Of a stretch of 64,000 bases of DNA, positions 16,647-26,377 are shown piece after piece. The stretch spans positions 124,001-188,000 of the forward strand of contig NZ_SDID01000002.1 in NCBI RefSeq assembly GCF_009192995.1, in the 5' to 3' direction. The notes beneath the pieces are model-generated. The model was not told the DNA's origin. It searched no databases and saw only the letters and a list, made by a program, of their open reading frames with translations. The stretch comes from Sulfurimonas indica (GTDB taxonomy: Bacteria; Campylobacterota; Campylobacteria; Campylobacterales; Sulfurimonadaceae). The translations under genes and the position numbers were made by a program. The stretch's first letter is position 1; each line of letters begins with the position of its first letter.

Positions 16647-19600
16647 ATGCGTTATTTTTTCATTTTTTTCTTTTTACCATTTGTGCTTTTTGCCGGAGAA
16701 TTAGCACTTACTCCACAGGAAAAAGCTTATTTACAAGAGCATCCAAAGGTTGTTTTAGGAGCTGACTATTCATGGGCACCTTATGATTTTATGGATGCAT
16801 CAGGAGAACATACAGGGATATCTGCAGATTTTTTAAAGCTTATCGCACAAAAAAGCGGACTTGAGATAGAGGTAGTTCCCGATAAATGGTACAAAACTAT
16901 GGAGCGCATGAGCTCAAAAAAGATTGATGGTCTTGCCTGTGCTGCAAAAACACCAAGCAGAGAGAAGTTTCTTCTTTTTACAAAACCGTATGTAGCAATG
17001 CCTCTGGTTATTATTACTCTCACGCAAACAGATGATATTGAAACACTTGCTGACCTAAAAGATAAAATCGTTGCCGTCAATGAGGGTTCGTATCTGCATG
17101 AGTGGTTAAGTAAAAATCATCCGGAGATAAAACTGCTGCTTACCTCTTCGAACAATGATGCACTTGAAGAGGTCTCTGTAGGGAATGCCAATGCATATAT
17201 TGGAAATATAGCAGTTGCTACCTATATCATTAAACATAACTTTCTAGCGAATCTGAAGGTTGTCAATAAAGTTCCACATATGCAAACAAAAGTAGCTGTT
17301 GCCATCGATAAAGAGAAGCCTCTGCTTTTTTCTATCATGCAAAAAGCGCTCGATGCAATTACAGAGAATGAAAAACGTCAAATCATTAATAAGTGGTTTG
17401 ATGCAACACTGCTCAATAAAATAAACACAAGACTTGAAACACTCACGCAAGAGGAGCGAGAGTGGATTGAAAGACATCCAACTTTGCGTTACAGTGAAGT
17501 AAACTGGAAGCCTCTTTCCATCATAGAAAACAATCATATGGGTGGTATGCTTGGCGATTATATGGCACTGCTGAGTAAAAAGACAGGTTTGCAGTTTGTT
17601 TATAAGCCATCAAAATCTTGGCCGGATGTGCTTCAAAACTTTAAAGAGAACAAAATTGATTTGGTTCCGGGTGTAGGAGAAAACCCTTATGAAAACTCCC
17701 TTGGACTGACATCAAAAACATTTGTCTCTTTTCCTTTTGTACTGGTCACAAAAAATGAGAAATCTTTTGTCAACAATATTGATGACATAAAAGACAAAGT
17801 TATCACAGTACCAAAATATTTTACAAGTTATAATTACCTCAAAGAGTATAAAAAAGATATCAAAATAATTCCTACAAACTCTATTTTAGAATCACTTGAA
17901 CTCGTAAAAGATGGGAAAGCCTACGCATTTTTAGGGCATATGGCTACAGCGATGTATTATGTCGGAAGATATTATCCAAATGAGCTACATATCGCCGGTA
18001 AGATAGATTTTAAATTTAACCATAAATTTTTGGTACATAAAGAGAATCATATACTTTTAGGCATTATCAATAAAGCGATAGAGAGTATCACAGACCAAGA
18101 GCGTCAAGATATAACAAACAGATGGCTTGCAGTAACTGTGAATGAAGCAAAGGACTATACTTTGATCTTTCAAGTTGCAACACTATTGATTATACTGATA
18201 ATTGCCGCTTTATATTGGAACACAAGACTCTCAAGAGAGATTAAAGAGCGTAAAAAAGCTGAACAAGAGTTGCAAAAGGCAAAAGAGGCTGCTGAACAGG
18301 CAAACAGAGCCAAGTCAGAATTTTTGGCAAATATGTCTCATGAGATCAGGACACCTATGAATGCAATTATTGGTTTTACTGAGCTGCTAAGCGAACAGAT
18401 TCAAGAGGAACGACTCAAATCCTATGTAAAAACGATTCAATCAGCAGGTAACACACTTCTGATGCTCATCAATGATATTTTAGACCTCTCCAAGATAGAG
18501 GCAGGAAAGATGGAGTTGCAAAAAGTACCGACAAATATCTATGAGCTCTTCGATGAGGTAGGCTCCATTTTTGAACCGACGATCAGCTCTAAAGGTCTGG
18601 AATTACACATAGATATTGACAACAAAATACCGCAAAGTCTTTTGCTTGATGCGACACGGCTGAGACAGGTCATTTTTAATCTTATAGGCAATGCTGTAAA
18701 GTTCACTTCCGAGGGAAATATCAATCTGATTGTAAAGATAGCCAATATTGATGAATATAAATCGAAAGTAGATTTGGAAATCATCGTAAAAGATAGTGGA
18801 GTGGGCATTCCAAAAGATCAGTTGGAGAAGATATTTCAGGCCTTTAAACAAAAAGACGGACAGGACAATAGAGAGTATGGAGGGACCGGACTTGGTCTTG
18901 CGATCTCAAAAAGATTGACTGAAATGATGGGCGGTAAAATTAGTGTAGAGAGTAGAGAGCATATAGGATCAAAATTTATAATCAAACTCTTTGGGATTGA
19001 TATTGCATCACTCCAGAACAAATTTTTTCCTCAAGAGAGAAAAAGCAAGAAGAGAAAAAAAGTAGTTTTTGAAAAAGCAAGAGTACTGGTTGTTGATAAT
19101 ATTGATGATAACAGAGAGTTGCTTATTAATAATTTTCAAGATACAAACCTTGCTGTTGATAGTGCAAAAAATGGACTTGAGGCACTACAGATGGCAGAAA
19201 AAAATGCGTATGACCTGATTATTATGGATATTCGTATGCCGGTAATGGATGGTTATGAAGCAACGCGTGCCATAAAAGCAAAAAAAGAGATTCCTGTCAT
19301 TGCATTGAGCGCATCAGTTCTCAAGGGGGATTTTACAGAAGTTGATAAAGAGTTGTTTGATGCATATTTGCGTAAACCCATTCATAAAGAAGAGCTCTTT
19401 GATGTGATAAAAACTTTTTTAAAACATCAGCTTGTTGAGAGTGAAGCTCAAGAGAAGATAGATTTACATGAGATTCTTTTGCGTGAGAAACTTTGTAAAA
19501 AACTCTTAAACGTGGTAACTCCACTAGCAGCTCAGGCAGTGAAAAGTCATAATATGCAAGATATAAAAGCTTTTGCATCAGTACTTAGAGAGATAGCAGA

Positions 19601-19727
19601 GAGCTATAATGACAAAGACTTGAAACGTTATCTTGAAGCTCTTGAAAATGCCATAAAAGCTTTTGATGTCAAAGAGATTGAAAAACTTTTACATATCTAT
19701 GAAGCATTTGAAAAAGAGGTACCATAG
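16647..19727 (+). CDS. Hybrid sensor histidine kinase with two periplasmic solute-binding domains
   Basis: About 1026 residues. A signal/anchor helix (1-18) precedes two tandem bacterial extracellular solute-binding family 3 (PBPb) domains (about 25-250 and 265-495), each opening with a similar block ([26 protein letters not shown]). One membrane helix (about 503-525) leads to a coiled-coil linker, HisKA with H565 ([11 protein letters not shown]), HATPase with the N and G boxes ([21 protein letters not shown]), and a receiver with D861 ([13 protein letters not shown]). The last 110 residues are helical but I see no HPt His motif. Architecture resembles BvgS/EvgS. A TTG nine bases upstream is less likely than ATG 16647. 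Confidence 0.93.
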   Translation: MRYFFIFFFLPFVLFAGELALTPQEKAYLQEHPKVVLGADYSWAPYDFMDASGEHTGISADFLKLIAQKSGLEIEVVPDKWYKTMERMSSKKIDGLACAAKTPSREKFLLFTKPYVAMPLVIITLTQTDDIETLADLKDKIVAVNEGSYLHEWLSKNHPEIKLLLTSSNNDALEEVSVGNANAYIGNIAVATYIIKHNFLANLKVVNKVPHMQTKVAVAIDKEKPLLFSIMQKALDAITENEKRQIINKWFDATLLNKINTRLETLTQEEREWIERHPTLRYSEVNWKPLSIIENNHMGGMLGDYMALLSKKTGLQFVYKPSKSWPDVLQNFKENKIDLVPGVGENPYENSLGLTSKTFVSFPFVLVTKNEKSFVNNIDDIKDKVITVPKYFTSYNYLKEYKKDIKIIPTNSILESLELVKDGKAYAFLGHMATAMYYVGRYYPNELHIAGKIDFKFNHKFLVHKENHILLGIINKAIESITDQERQDITNRWLAVTVNEAKDYTLIFQVATLLIILIIAALYWNTRLSREIKERKKAEQELQKAKEAAEQANRAKSEFLANMSHEIRTPMNAIIGFTELLSEQIQEERLKSYVKTIQSAGNTLLMLINDILDLSKIEAGKMELQKVPTNIYELFDEVGSIFEPTISSKGLELHIDIDNKIPQSLLLDATRLRQVIFNLIGNAVKFTSEGNINLIVKIANIDEYKSKVDLEIIVKDSGVGIPKDQLEKIFQAFKQKDGQDNREYGGTGLGLAISKRLTEMMGGKISVESREHIGSKFIIKLFGIDIASLQNKFFPQERKSKKRKKVVFEKARVLVVDNIDDNRELLINNFQDTNLAVDSAKNGLEALQMAEKNAYDLIIMDIRMPVMDGYEATRAIKAKKEIPVIALSASVLKGDFTEVDKELFDAYLRKPIHKEELFDVIKTFLKHQLVESEAQEKIDLHEILLREKLCKKLLNVVTPLAAQAVKSHNMQDIKAFASVLREIAESYNDKDLKRYLEALENAIKAFDVKEIEKLLHIYEAFEKEVP

Positions 19728-19861
19728 TTGTCTTTTTTTCGTTAGAATTTCGCATATTTCTAGAAAATTCTATTTAAAAATATGGCAAAATGACATATTT
19801 TTGAATAGGTAGGATTTTTTTACCTACAATTACTCCAAATTTCATAATAAGTGAGTCCAAA

Positions 19862-20899
19862 ATGGATGCAAACAAACAAAAATCATTAGACTTGGCTATT
19901 AAGCAGATAGATAAGGCCTTTGGAAAAGGTGCTTTAATGCGCTTGGGAGATAAAGAGATTGAACCGATTCAGTCAATCTCAACAGGATCTCTTGGCTTAG
20001 ACTTGGCTCTTGGAATTGGTGGTGTACCACAAGGAAGAGTTGTAGAGATTTATGGGCCGGAGTCTTCAGGGAAAACAACACTTGCGCTTCAGATAACAGC
20101 AGAGTGTCAAAAACAGGGTGGGGTGTGTGCCTTTATCGATGCGGAGCATGCTTTAGACGTTGTGTATGCAAAAAATCTTGGCGTAGATATCGATAATCTT
20201 TTGGTTTCGCAACCTGACTATGGTGAGCAGGCACTTGATATAGTTGAGACAATTGCGCGTAGTGGTGCGATTGATTTAATTGTGATTGACTCTGTTGCTG
20301 CACTGACTCCAAAGGTTGAGCTTGAAGGTGAAATGAATGACCAGCAAGTAGGTGTACAGGCGCGTTTGATGTCAAAAGCACTGCGTAAACTTACAGGTGT
20401 GCTTAACAAAATGAACTGTACAGTAATTTTTATCAATCAGATTCGTATGAAAATCGGTATGATGGGATATGGCTCTCCGGAGACGACAACAGGCGGTAAT
20501 GCTCTGAAGTTTTATGCCTCTGTACGTATTGATGTGCGTCGTATTGCATCCCTAAAACAGGGTGAGAGCCAGATTGGTAACCGTGTAAAAGCTAAAGTGA
20601 TTAAAAACAAAGTAGCTCCACCATTTCGTCAAGCTGAGTTTGATATTATGTTTGGTGAGGGAATCTCAAAAGAGGGTGAACTTGTTGATTATGGTGTAAA
20701 ACTCGATATCGTTGATAAAAGCGGTGCCTGGTTTAGTTATGGCGAGACAAAGCTTGGACAGGGACGTGAAAATGTCAAAGCGAAGTTCAAAGATGAACCA
20801 GAACTTGCAAATGAGATTGAAGAAAAAATCAAACAGGCCATGGGGATTAGCTCTTTAATGACCATGGATACTTCAGAAATTGCTGAAGCGGATGTCTAG
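19862..20899 (+). CDS. recA: Recombinase RecA
   Basis: RecA drives homologous strand exchange and SOS co-protease activity. The 345 residues include Walker [10 protein letters not shown], Walker [11 protein letters not shown], and the loops around [20 protein letters not shown] (L2 region) that contact DNA. Length is normal (about 345-350). It stands alone: 134 bases separate it from the kinase gene upstream and 73 from eno. That upstream gap holds an AT-rich inverted repeat (19743-19750 with 19765-19772) but no recognisable LexA box, in keeping with Campylobacterota. Confidence 0.98.
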   Translation: MDANKQKSLDLAIKQIDKAFGKGALMRLGDKEIEPIQSISTGSLGLDLALGIGGVPQGRVVEIYGPESSGKTTLALQITAECQKQGGVCAFIDAEHALDVVYAKNLGVDIDNLLVSQPDYGEQALDIVETIARSGAIDLIVIDSVAALTPKVELEGEMNDQQVGVQARLMSKALRKLTGVLNKMNCTVIFINQIRMKIGMMGYGSPETTTGGNALKFYASVRIDVRRIASLKQGESQIGNRVKAKVIKNKVAPPFRQAEFDIMFGEGISKEGELVDYGVKLDIVDKSGAWFSYGETKLGQGRENVKAKFKDEPELANEIEEKIKQAMGISSLMTMDTSEIAEADV

Positions 20900-20972
20900 A
20901 AGAGAAATAGCTAAACAAATTTTTAATTGAATTTGGTTAAAATACGGCAATTTATTTTATGAAGGCAGATAT

Positions 20973-22238
20973 ATGTTTATAGATAACGTAAGTGCGATAG
21001 AAGTAATGGATTCTCGTGGTAATCCAACAGTAAAAGCAACAGTGACTTTGAGTGATGGGACAATAGCAAGTGCAATCGTTCCTTCAGGGGCAAGTACCGG
21101 TAAGCGTGAGGCATTAGAGCTTCGTGATGGTGGTAATCGCTATATGGGAAAAGGTGTGCTTCAGGCTGTTGAGAATGTAAACAGTATTATCTCTGATGCA
21201 CTCATCGGTATGAGTCCGTTTAACCAAGCTGTCATTGACGGTATGATGAAAGAACTCGATGGAACACAAAACTATGGAAAGTTAGGTGCTAATGCAGTTC
21301 TAGGTGTTTCTATGGCAGTTGCACGTGCTGCAGCACAAAGTCTTGGTGTACCACTTTACCGTTACCTAGGTGGTGCGAATGCAATGGTTATGCCAACACC
21401 AATGCTCAATATTATCAATGGTGGAAGCCACGCTGATAACTCTGTTGATTTTCAAGAATATATGATCATGCCTGTAGGTTTTGAAGATTTTGCAGAGTCT
21501 CTTCGTGCTTCTGCTGAAGTTTATCACAATCTAAAAGCTATTTTAAAAGCAAAAAAACACAATACGGCGCTTGGTGATGAGGGTGGTTTTGCACCAGATC
21601 TAAGTTCAAACGAAGAGCCTATTCAAATCATAATGGAAGCAATTGAAAAAGCTGGATACAAGCCTGGTGAGCAGATTGCAATCGCACTTGATGTTGCTGC
21701 GAGTGAACTTGTAACTGAAGGTGGCTACAGACTTGATAGTGAAAATCGTACGGTATCATCAGCTGAACTTGTTGCTTATTATGAAGATTTATGTGCGAAA
21801 TATCCGATAGTATCTATTGAAGACGGCCTGAGTGAAGATGATTGGGATGGATTTAAACTCATGACTGAGAAGCTTGGAGATAAAATCCAAATTGTTGGAG
21901 ATGATCTTTTTGTTACAAATGCAAATATCTTAAATGAAGGTATTCAAAAAGGAATTGCAAATGCGATTCTTATCAAACCAAATCAAATTGGTTCAGTCTC
22001 TGAGACAATGCTTACTGTTCGCCTTGCACAGAGAAATGGTTACAAATGTGTTATGAGTCACCGCTCCGGTGAGAGTGAAGATGCTTTCATTGCAGATTTT
22101 GCAGTTGCTCTTAACTGTGGTGAGATCAAAACAGGCTCAACTGCACGTGGTGAGAGAACCGCAAAATATAACCGTCTTTTAGAGATTGAAAATGAAGTAG
22201 TCTATGGTGAATATTTAGGATCTGCTCTTTTTAACTAA
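20973..22238 (+). CDS. eno: Enolase
   Basis: Interconverts 2-phosphoglycerate and phosphoenolpyruvate. The 421-residue protein shows [13 protein letters not shown], the [15 protein letters not shown] loop, [14 protein letters not shown], metal-ligand blocks IALDVAASE and [11 protein letters not shown], and [23 protein letters not shown] element at about 20936 resembles a -10 region. Eno-FtsB/DivIC-like adjacency (10 bases here) is widespread in bacteria. Confidence 0.98.
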   Translation: MFIDNVSAIEVMDSRGNPTVKATVTLSDGTIASAIVPSGASTGKREALELRDGGNRYMGKGVLQAVENVNSIISDALIGMSPFNQAVIDGMMKELDGTQNYGKLGANAVLGVSMAVARAAAQSLGVPLYRYLGGANAMVMPTPMLNIINGGSHADNSVDFQEYMIMPVGFEDFAESLRASAEVYHNLKAILKAKKHNTALGDEGGFAPDLSSNEEPIQIIMEAIEKAGYKPGEQIAIALDVAASELVTEGGYRLDSENRTVSSAELVAYYEDLCAKYPIVSIEDGLSEDDWDGFKLMTEKLGDKIQIVGDDLFVTNANILNEGIQKGIANAILIKPNQIGSVSETMLTVRLAQRNGYKCVMSHRSGESEDAFIADFAVALNCGEIKTGSTARGERTAKYNRLLEIENEVVYGEYLGSALFN

Positions 22239-22247
22239 GAGAAGTTT

Positions 22248-22526
22248 ATGAACAAAGAGGAGCTTTACGAAGAGATTGATACCGAGGAGAGTATAACTCA
22301 GCGATACTTGGGACTTTCTCTTAAAAAGTTTTTTCTTTTGTTCATTTTGATAGTCCTGTTTGGGATCTATCTGGGTATAATTTTTTATGGAACAAATTCA
22401 CTAGAGGTTCTTTTTGGTCTGCAAGACTATGAGAATTATCTTCAAGATGAAGTTGTACGACTCAAAAATGAGAATGCAGAACTACAGCGTGAGTATTTTG
22501 AATTGAAAGAAATTTCTGCACAATAA
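22248..22526 (+). CDS. Septum formation initiator family protein (FtsB/DivIC/FtsL-like)
   Basis: A 92-residue bitopic protein: a charged N-terminal tail (1-27), one membrane helix (about 28-48, FFLLFILIVLFGIYLGIIF), then a periplasmic coiled coil (about 62-90, EVVRLKNENAELQREYFELK). The architecture and position directly after eno match the FtsB/DivIC family of divisome scaffold proteins that bridge FtsQ and FtsL. The family is short and divergent, so which of FtsB, DivIC or FtsL it corresponds to cannot be settled by eye. Confidence 0.8.
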   Translation: MNKEELYEEIDTEESITQRYLGLSLKKFFLLFILIVLFGIYLGIIFYGTNSLEVLFGLQDYENYLQDEVVRLKNENAELQREYFELKEISAQ

Positions 22527-22540
22527 TCATATAAATTTGC

Positions 22541-22546
22541 TATAAT
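22541..22546 (+). promoter_or_regulatory. -10 box upstream of the AMIN-domain gene
   Basis: TATAAT in TTGCTATAATGTTTAC, 25 bases before ATG 22571. Suggests that the AMIN/glucosaminidase pair can be transcribed separately from eno. Confidence 0.45.
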
Positions 22547-22570
22547 GTTTACAAAAAACAGGTGTTTTAT

Positions 22571-23230
22571 ATGATAAGACTCTTTTTAGCCCTTCTTTTT
22601 CTTCCTCTTTTTTTATTTGCGAGAGAAAATCCATTTTTTCCGATTGATACGGCAGAAAATATTCCCTTAACATCGAGCAAGATTGAAAAAGCACCACCAC
22701 TCAAACGTGCTACATTGACATTTCCTTCTACTGCAAGAATATTGGAGAGTGTTACTGTAGAGTATAAAAACCTTGACGGCTCAATCGCAACGAAAAAGAT
22801 TCAGCTGCATAATGCAGTGGATTGGCATCTGCCGCTCTTTATCTCTCAAAGTTATTATGAACCTTCTACTGAAGGTAAACAATCTGTCATTGTAAAGAAA
22901 AAGAAGAGACCTGCTCCTAAGAAAGCACAGTACAAAAAAATTGTATCATTAAATTTTATAACATTTTATGCATATGGGAAAAAGCTAAATGTAGTAACAA
23001 AAGAGAAGTTGTTACGAGATTTTTTACTGACAAAACCACATAGGATAGTTTGTGACTTTAAACGTGAGACAGATATAGGAAGTTATGTGAAGAGTATCAA
23101 ACACTCTTTATTTAAAAAGATCAGAGTGGGAACGCATAAAGGCTATTATCGTGTCGTTATAGAGTTGGATGGGTACTATCAGTACAAAGTTAAAAAAACT
23201 TCTTCAGGCTATCTTTTTACATTATTATAA
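22571..23230 (+). CDS. AMIN-domain periplasmic protein
   Basis: About 219 residues with a signal peptide (MIRLFLALLFLPLFLFA). The C-terminal 90 residues carry an AMIN-like beta fold (PHRIVCDFKRET, KKIRVGTHKGYYRVVIELDG), a module that binds peptidoglycan or localises amidases and secretins. The middle holds a Lys/Pro-rich linker (VKKKKRPAPKKAQ). Start ATG 22571 gives a proper signal peptide; a GTG three codons earlier is possible. It precedes a glucosaminidase by 15 bases, which supports a cell-wall role. Confidence 0.78.
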   Translation: MIRLFLALLFLPLFLFARENPFFPIDTAENIPLTSSKIEKAPPLKRATLTFPSTARILESVTVEYKNLDGSIATKKIQLHNAVDWHLPLFISQSYYEPSTEGKQSVIVKKKKRPAPKKAQYKKIVSLNFITFYAYGKKLNVVTKEKLLRDFLLTKPHRIVCDFKRETDIGSYVKSIKHSLFKKIRVGTHKGYYRVVIELDGYYQYKVKKTSSGYLFTLL

Positions 23231-23244
23231 TTTAAAGGAAGAAA

Positions 23245-23922
23245 ATGAAAATTTTATTGACAGCTTTACTGCTTTTGAGTAGTTTAACAGTGACAAACTG
23301 TTTCGCAAAACAGCAGCATTATTCTGTTAATGTAGTACCAAAAAACATGAGTGTCCAAGAGAAGAAAAAGCGGTTTTTTGCTCTTTTGGTACCACCGATT
23401 GAACATGTGCACAAAGAGTTGCAAAAACAGTATCTTGAAGTAAAAAAAGATCTACAAAACCACACAAATCAAGAAAAAATCGCAGCTCTGAAAAAGAAGT
23501 ATAAAGTAAAAACGGATAAAGAACTTCTTATTGCTTTAAAGCCGCATCCTATGAGTATAGCTTTGGCGCAGGCTGCCATGGAGAGTGCATGGGGTACATC
23601 TCGATTTTTTCGTGAAGCCAACAATATCTTTGGTGTCTGGAGTACGAGTTCGAAACAAAAGAGAATCGCAGCATCGCAAAAACGTGGAAAGCGAACGATC
23701 TGGGTCAGAAAGTTTGACAACCTTGATGAGGCAATCAGACAGTACTACTTTATGCTTTCATCTTCACTACGCTATAAAGCATTCAAACAAATGAACTATG
23801 AGGGCAAACCCGTTACAGAAATTATTAAAGGCTTAAAGCATTATTCTGAAAGAGGCGATGCGTATGTGAAAGAGCTTCGCAGTATGATCCGCTATAACAA
23901 GCTTACAAAATATGATAAATGA
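23245..23922 (+). CDS. Bax-like glucosaminidase (GH73-type peptidoglycan hydrolase)
   Basis: A 225-residue exported protein with signal peptide about 1-22. The catalytic-type block PHPMSIALAQAAMESAWGTS contains the conserved Glu of the Bax/FlgJ glucosaminidase fold, followed by REANNIFGVWS and YYFMLSSSLRYKAFKQM, both typical of that family. It should cleave the GlcNAc-MurNAc backbone in the periplasm. A Cys in TVTNCFAK near the cleavage point is not a canonical lipobox. A DUF-type N-terminal helical part (35-95) precedes the catalytic domain, as in Bax. Confidence 0.83.
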   Translation: MKILLTALLLLSSLTVTNCFAKQQHYSVNVVPKNMSVQEKKKRFFALLVPPIEHVHKELQKQYLEVKKDLQNHTNQEKIAALKKKYKVKTDKELLIALKPHPMSIALAQAAMESAWGTSRFFREANNIFGVWSTSSKQKRIAASQKRGKRTIWVRKFDNLDEAIRQYYFMLSSSLRYKAFKQMNYEGKPVTEIIKGLKHYSERGDAYVKELRSMIRYNKLTKYDK

Positions 23923-23962
23923 TGAATCATAGTAAAGTAGCAAAAGTATAGCTATTATCTGC

Positions 23963-23968
23963 TATAAT
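23963..23968 (+). promoter_or_regulatory. -10 box abutting the mgtE start (possible leaderless mRNA)
   Basis: TATAAT ending seven bases before ATG 23976, and no Shine-Dalgarno in between or before. Transcription would start at or next to the A of the start codon. Confidence 0.5.
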
Positions 23969-23975
23969 TTCGCTC

Positions 23976-25304
23976 ATGAAAGAAATTAAAAACTATATAG
24001 CATCTCACGATGTCAGTGAGATGCATCCTTCTGAAATCGCCAATATTTTACGAGGAATGGATGATGGTAAATTTAGTCAAGCCATCAAAATCGTTCCAAA
24101 AGAGCTTGTTGGTGATGTAGCTCTCGCACTTCCAGATAGATATTTTGATGATGTTGTTGAAAATTTAAGTGTGGATGAGCTCTCTCAAGCTGTATCTGAA
24201 CTCGAATCTGATGATCAGTTAGAGTTTATGCAAGAGCTTGAAGATGTTGATGAAAATGTTGCATCACAGGTTTTTGAAACACTTGCTGAAGATGATAAAA
24301 AAGAGATAGCACAGCTTCAAAAATATGAAGAAGATGAAGCTGGTGCCTATATGCAGCTTGAAGTCTTTACAGCTCACGCTGATGAGATTGTTCAAGATGT
24401 CATTAAGCGTTTTGCACGTCTTCGTAAGGCCAATGAACTTGAAAATATTCAAAACCTCTTTATTGTTGATGATCATAATAAACTTCTTTATACGGTAGGT
24501 TTGGATGATTTACTCATCTTTGATTTTTCAAAAACAATAGAAGAGAACATTGGAAAAAGTGATGAGTCCTTTGAACCAATCAAGGCATATGACAGAGAAG
24601 ATATCAAAAAGGTCGTAGAACTTTTTAAACAATATGATGTTTCTGTTATGCCAGTCGTAAATGAAGAGGGTGTTTTGCTTGGTCGTATCACCTCTGATGA
24701 CATCTATGATATAATTAACGAACATGCAACAGAACAGATGTATAATCTAGCCGGTGTTGATGATGAAGCAGAAGAGGATGAAGATATACTAAAAGCAGGG
24801 CGTAAGCGTGCCTATTGGCTTGGTATCAATCTTTTAACAGCGATTGCCGCCTCTTTGGTCATCGGTATATTTGAGAGCACTATTAACTCTATGGTAGCTT
24901 TAGCTGTACTGATGCCTATTGTCGCTTCGATGGGTGGTAATGCAGGAACGCAGACACTGACAGTTGTTGTACGTCAGTTGGCTCTTGGTGAGATATCACA
25001 AGGGGATGCATTCCGTTCTATCAAAAAAGAAGTAGCCATCTCTTTGATGAATGGGCTGATCTTTGCTCTTGTGATGGGTATGATAGCCTGGACATGGTTT
25101 AATTTGCCAATGCTGGGTGTGGTCATTGGACTCTCAATGATCATAAATCTTTTTATGGCAGGTTTTTTTGGTGCTGTTATCCCATTGGTGTTAAAATGGT
25201 TGAAAATTGACCCTGCCATTGGAAGTACGGTCATCTTGACAACTGTTACGGATGTTGTAGGTTTTTTCAGCTTTTTAGGGCTTGCAAAAATTATACTATT
25301 ATAA
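23976..25304 (+). CDS. mgtE: Magnesium transporter MgtE
   Basis: A 442-residue Mg2+ channel: N-terminal superhelical domain (about 1-125, rich in Asp/Glu), paired CBS domains (about 130-255, ending GRITSDDIYDIINEH), a plug helix, and five membrane helices (about 275-442). The pore signature is MPIVASMGGNAGTQTLTVVV. In MgtE the acidic cytosolic part binds Mg2+ and closes the pore when Mg2+ is plentiful. The next gene, 12 bases on, is a CNNM-type protein with its own CBS pair, suggesting joint Mg2+ homeostasis. Confidence 0.95.
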   Translation: MKEIKNYIASHDVSEMHPSEIANILRGMDDGKFSQAIKIVPKELVGDVALALPDRYFDDVVENLSVDELSQAVSELESDDQLEFMQELEDVDENVASQVFETLAEDDKKEIAQLQKYEEDEAGAYMQLEVFTAHADEIVQDVIKRFARLRKANELENIQNLFIVDDHNKLLYTVGLDDLLIFDFSKTIEENIGKSDESFEPIKAYDREDIKKVVELFKQYDVSVMPVVNEEGVLLGRITSDDIYDIINEHATEQMYNLAGVDDEAEEDEDILKAGRKRAYWLGINLLTAIAASLVIGIFESTINSMVALAVLMPIVASMGGNAGTQTLTVVVRQLALGEISQGDAFRSIKKEVAISLMNGLIFALVMGMIAWTWFNLPMLGVVIGLSMIINLFMAGFFGAVIPLVLKWLKIDPAIGSTVILTTVTDVVGFFSFLGLAKIILL

Positions 25305-25316
25305 GGATGATATAAC

Positions 25317-26372
25317 TTGGAATTGCTACTCATATTTTTTCTATTATCTGTAGGCATATCTTTTGTATGTTCGGTATTAGAGTCAGTACTTCTTTCCATA
25401 AACATGTCATATGTAGCAGTATTGGAAAAAGAGAGACCATCAATCGGTAAACTATTGCGCCTTCAAAAAGAGAATATCAATAAATCTATTGCTTCTATTT
25501 TGATTTTAAACACTATTGCAAATACTTTGGGTGCAGCAGCTGTTGGGGCTCAGGCTTCAGAAATTTTTGGAAATGATGCGGTTGTTGTTGTCTCTGTTAT
25601 ACTGACATTTGCCATTCTTTTTCTCTCTGAGATCATTCCAAAGACTATCGGTGCAATTTACTGGAAAAAATTAGCACCGCTTGCAGCCTATTTTATTAGA
25701 ATTTTTATCTGGTTAACCTATCCTATTATCTTAACAACACTTGCGGTGACTAATAAAATTTCCAAAGGAAAAGATGACGCACATAGACTTACAAAAGAAG
25801 AGCTACTCGAGAGTATGTTGATGAGTGAAGATGAGGGTGTTATTGATGAAAAAGAGTCTGATGTTATTGAAAATATGCTCAATCTTGACAATATCAAAGT
25901 CTCAGAGGTTTTAACACCAAGAAGTGTTGTTTTTGCACTCGATGAAAATATGACTATCGAAGAGGTTGTGAAAAAAGAGGAATCTATATTTAAATTTTCC
26001 CGTATTCCTGTCTACAATGAAAGTATCGAAGATGTAACCGGTTTGGTGTTGACAAAAAGAATATTTAAACAACTGCTTAAAAACAAAAAAGCAACGCTCA
26101 AAGAGATAAGAAAAGATATCTTTGCTATCAATGAAAATGTACCGGTAAGTAAGGCTCTTGACCTTTTTATATCGAAAAAAGAGCACATGTTTTTAGTCAA
26201 AGATAATTATGATCAGACTGAGGGAATTTTAACACTTGAAGATTGTGTTGAGACAATTTTAGGTGTCGAGATTATGGATGAGAGTGACACCACAGCAGAT
26301 ATGCGCGAACTTGCAAAGAGAAAGATGAAGCTAAAGCGAAAGCTTCAAGAAGCAAAGAATGCGCAAAAGTAA
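25317..26372 (+). CDS. CNNM/CorB-type DUF21-CBS membrane protein
   Basis: A 351-residue protein with the DUF21 transmembrane domain (about 1-150; FLLSVGISFVCSVLESVLLS, FLSEIIPKTIGAIYWKK) followed by two CBS domains (about 190-315; DNIKVSEVLTPRSVVFALDE, TLEDCVETILGVEIMDE). Such proteins (CNNM/CorB/CorC) act in Mg2+ or Co2+ efflux; many are labelled hemolysin. The C-terminal CorC_HlyC domain is missing: after the CBS pair only a basic Lys/Arg tail of about 35 residues remains. The start is TTG 25317 with AAGGA ten bases upstream. It is 12 bases after mgtE. Confidence 0.9.
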   Translation: MELLLIFFLLSVGISFVCSVLESVLLSINMSYVAVLEKERPSIGKLLRLQKENINKSIASILILNTIANTLGAAAVGAQASEIFGNDAVVVVSVILTFAILFLSEIIPKTIGAIYWKKLAPLAAYFIRIFIWLTYPIILTTLAVTNKISKGKDDAHRLTKEELLESMLMSEDEGVIDEKESDVIENMLNLDNIKVSEVLTPRSVVFALDENMTIEEVVKKEESIFKFSRIPVYNESIEDVTGLVLTKRIFKQLLKNKKATLKEIRKDIFAINENVPVSKALDLFISKKEHMFLVKDNYDQTEGILTLEDCVETILGVEIMDESDTTADMRELAKRKMKLKRKLQEAKNAQK

Positions 26373-26377
26373 ACTTT

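Noticed and set aside
19743-19772. AT-rich inverted repeat between the hybrid kinase and recA as terminator or SOS box
   Set aside because: Eight-base arms are all but one A/T with no T-run for a terminator, and the sequence does not match a LexA operator.
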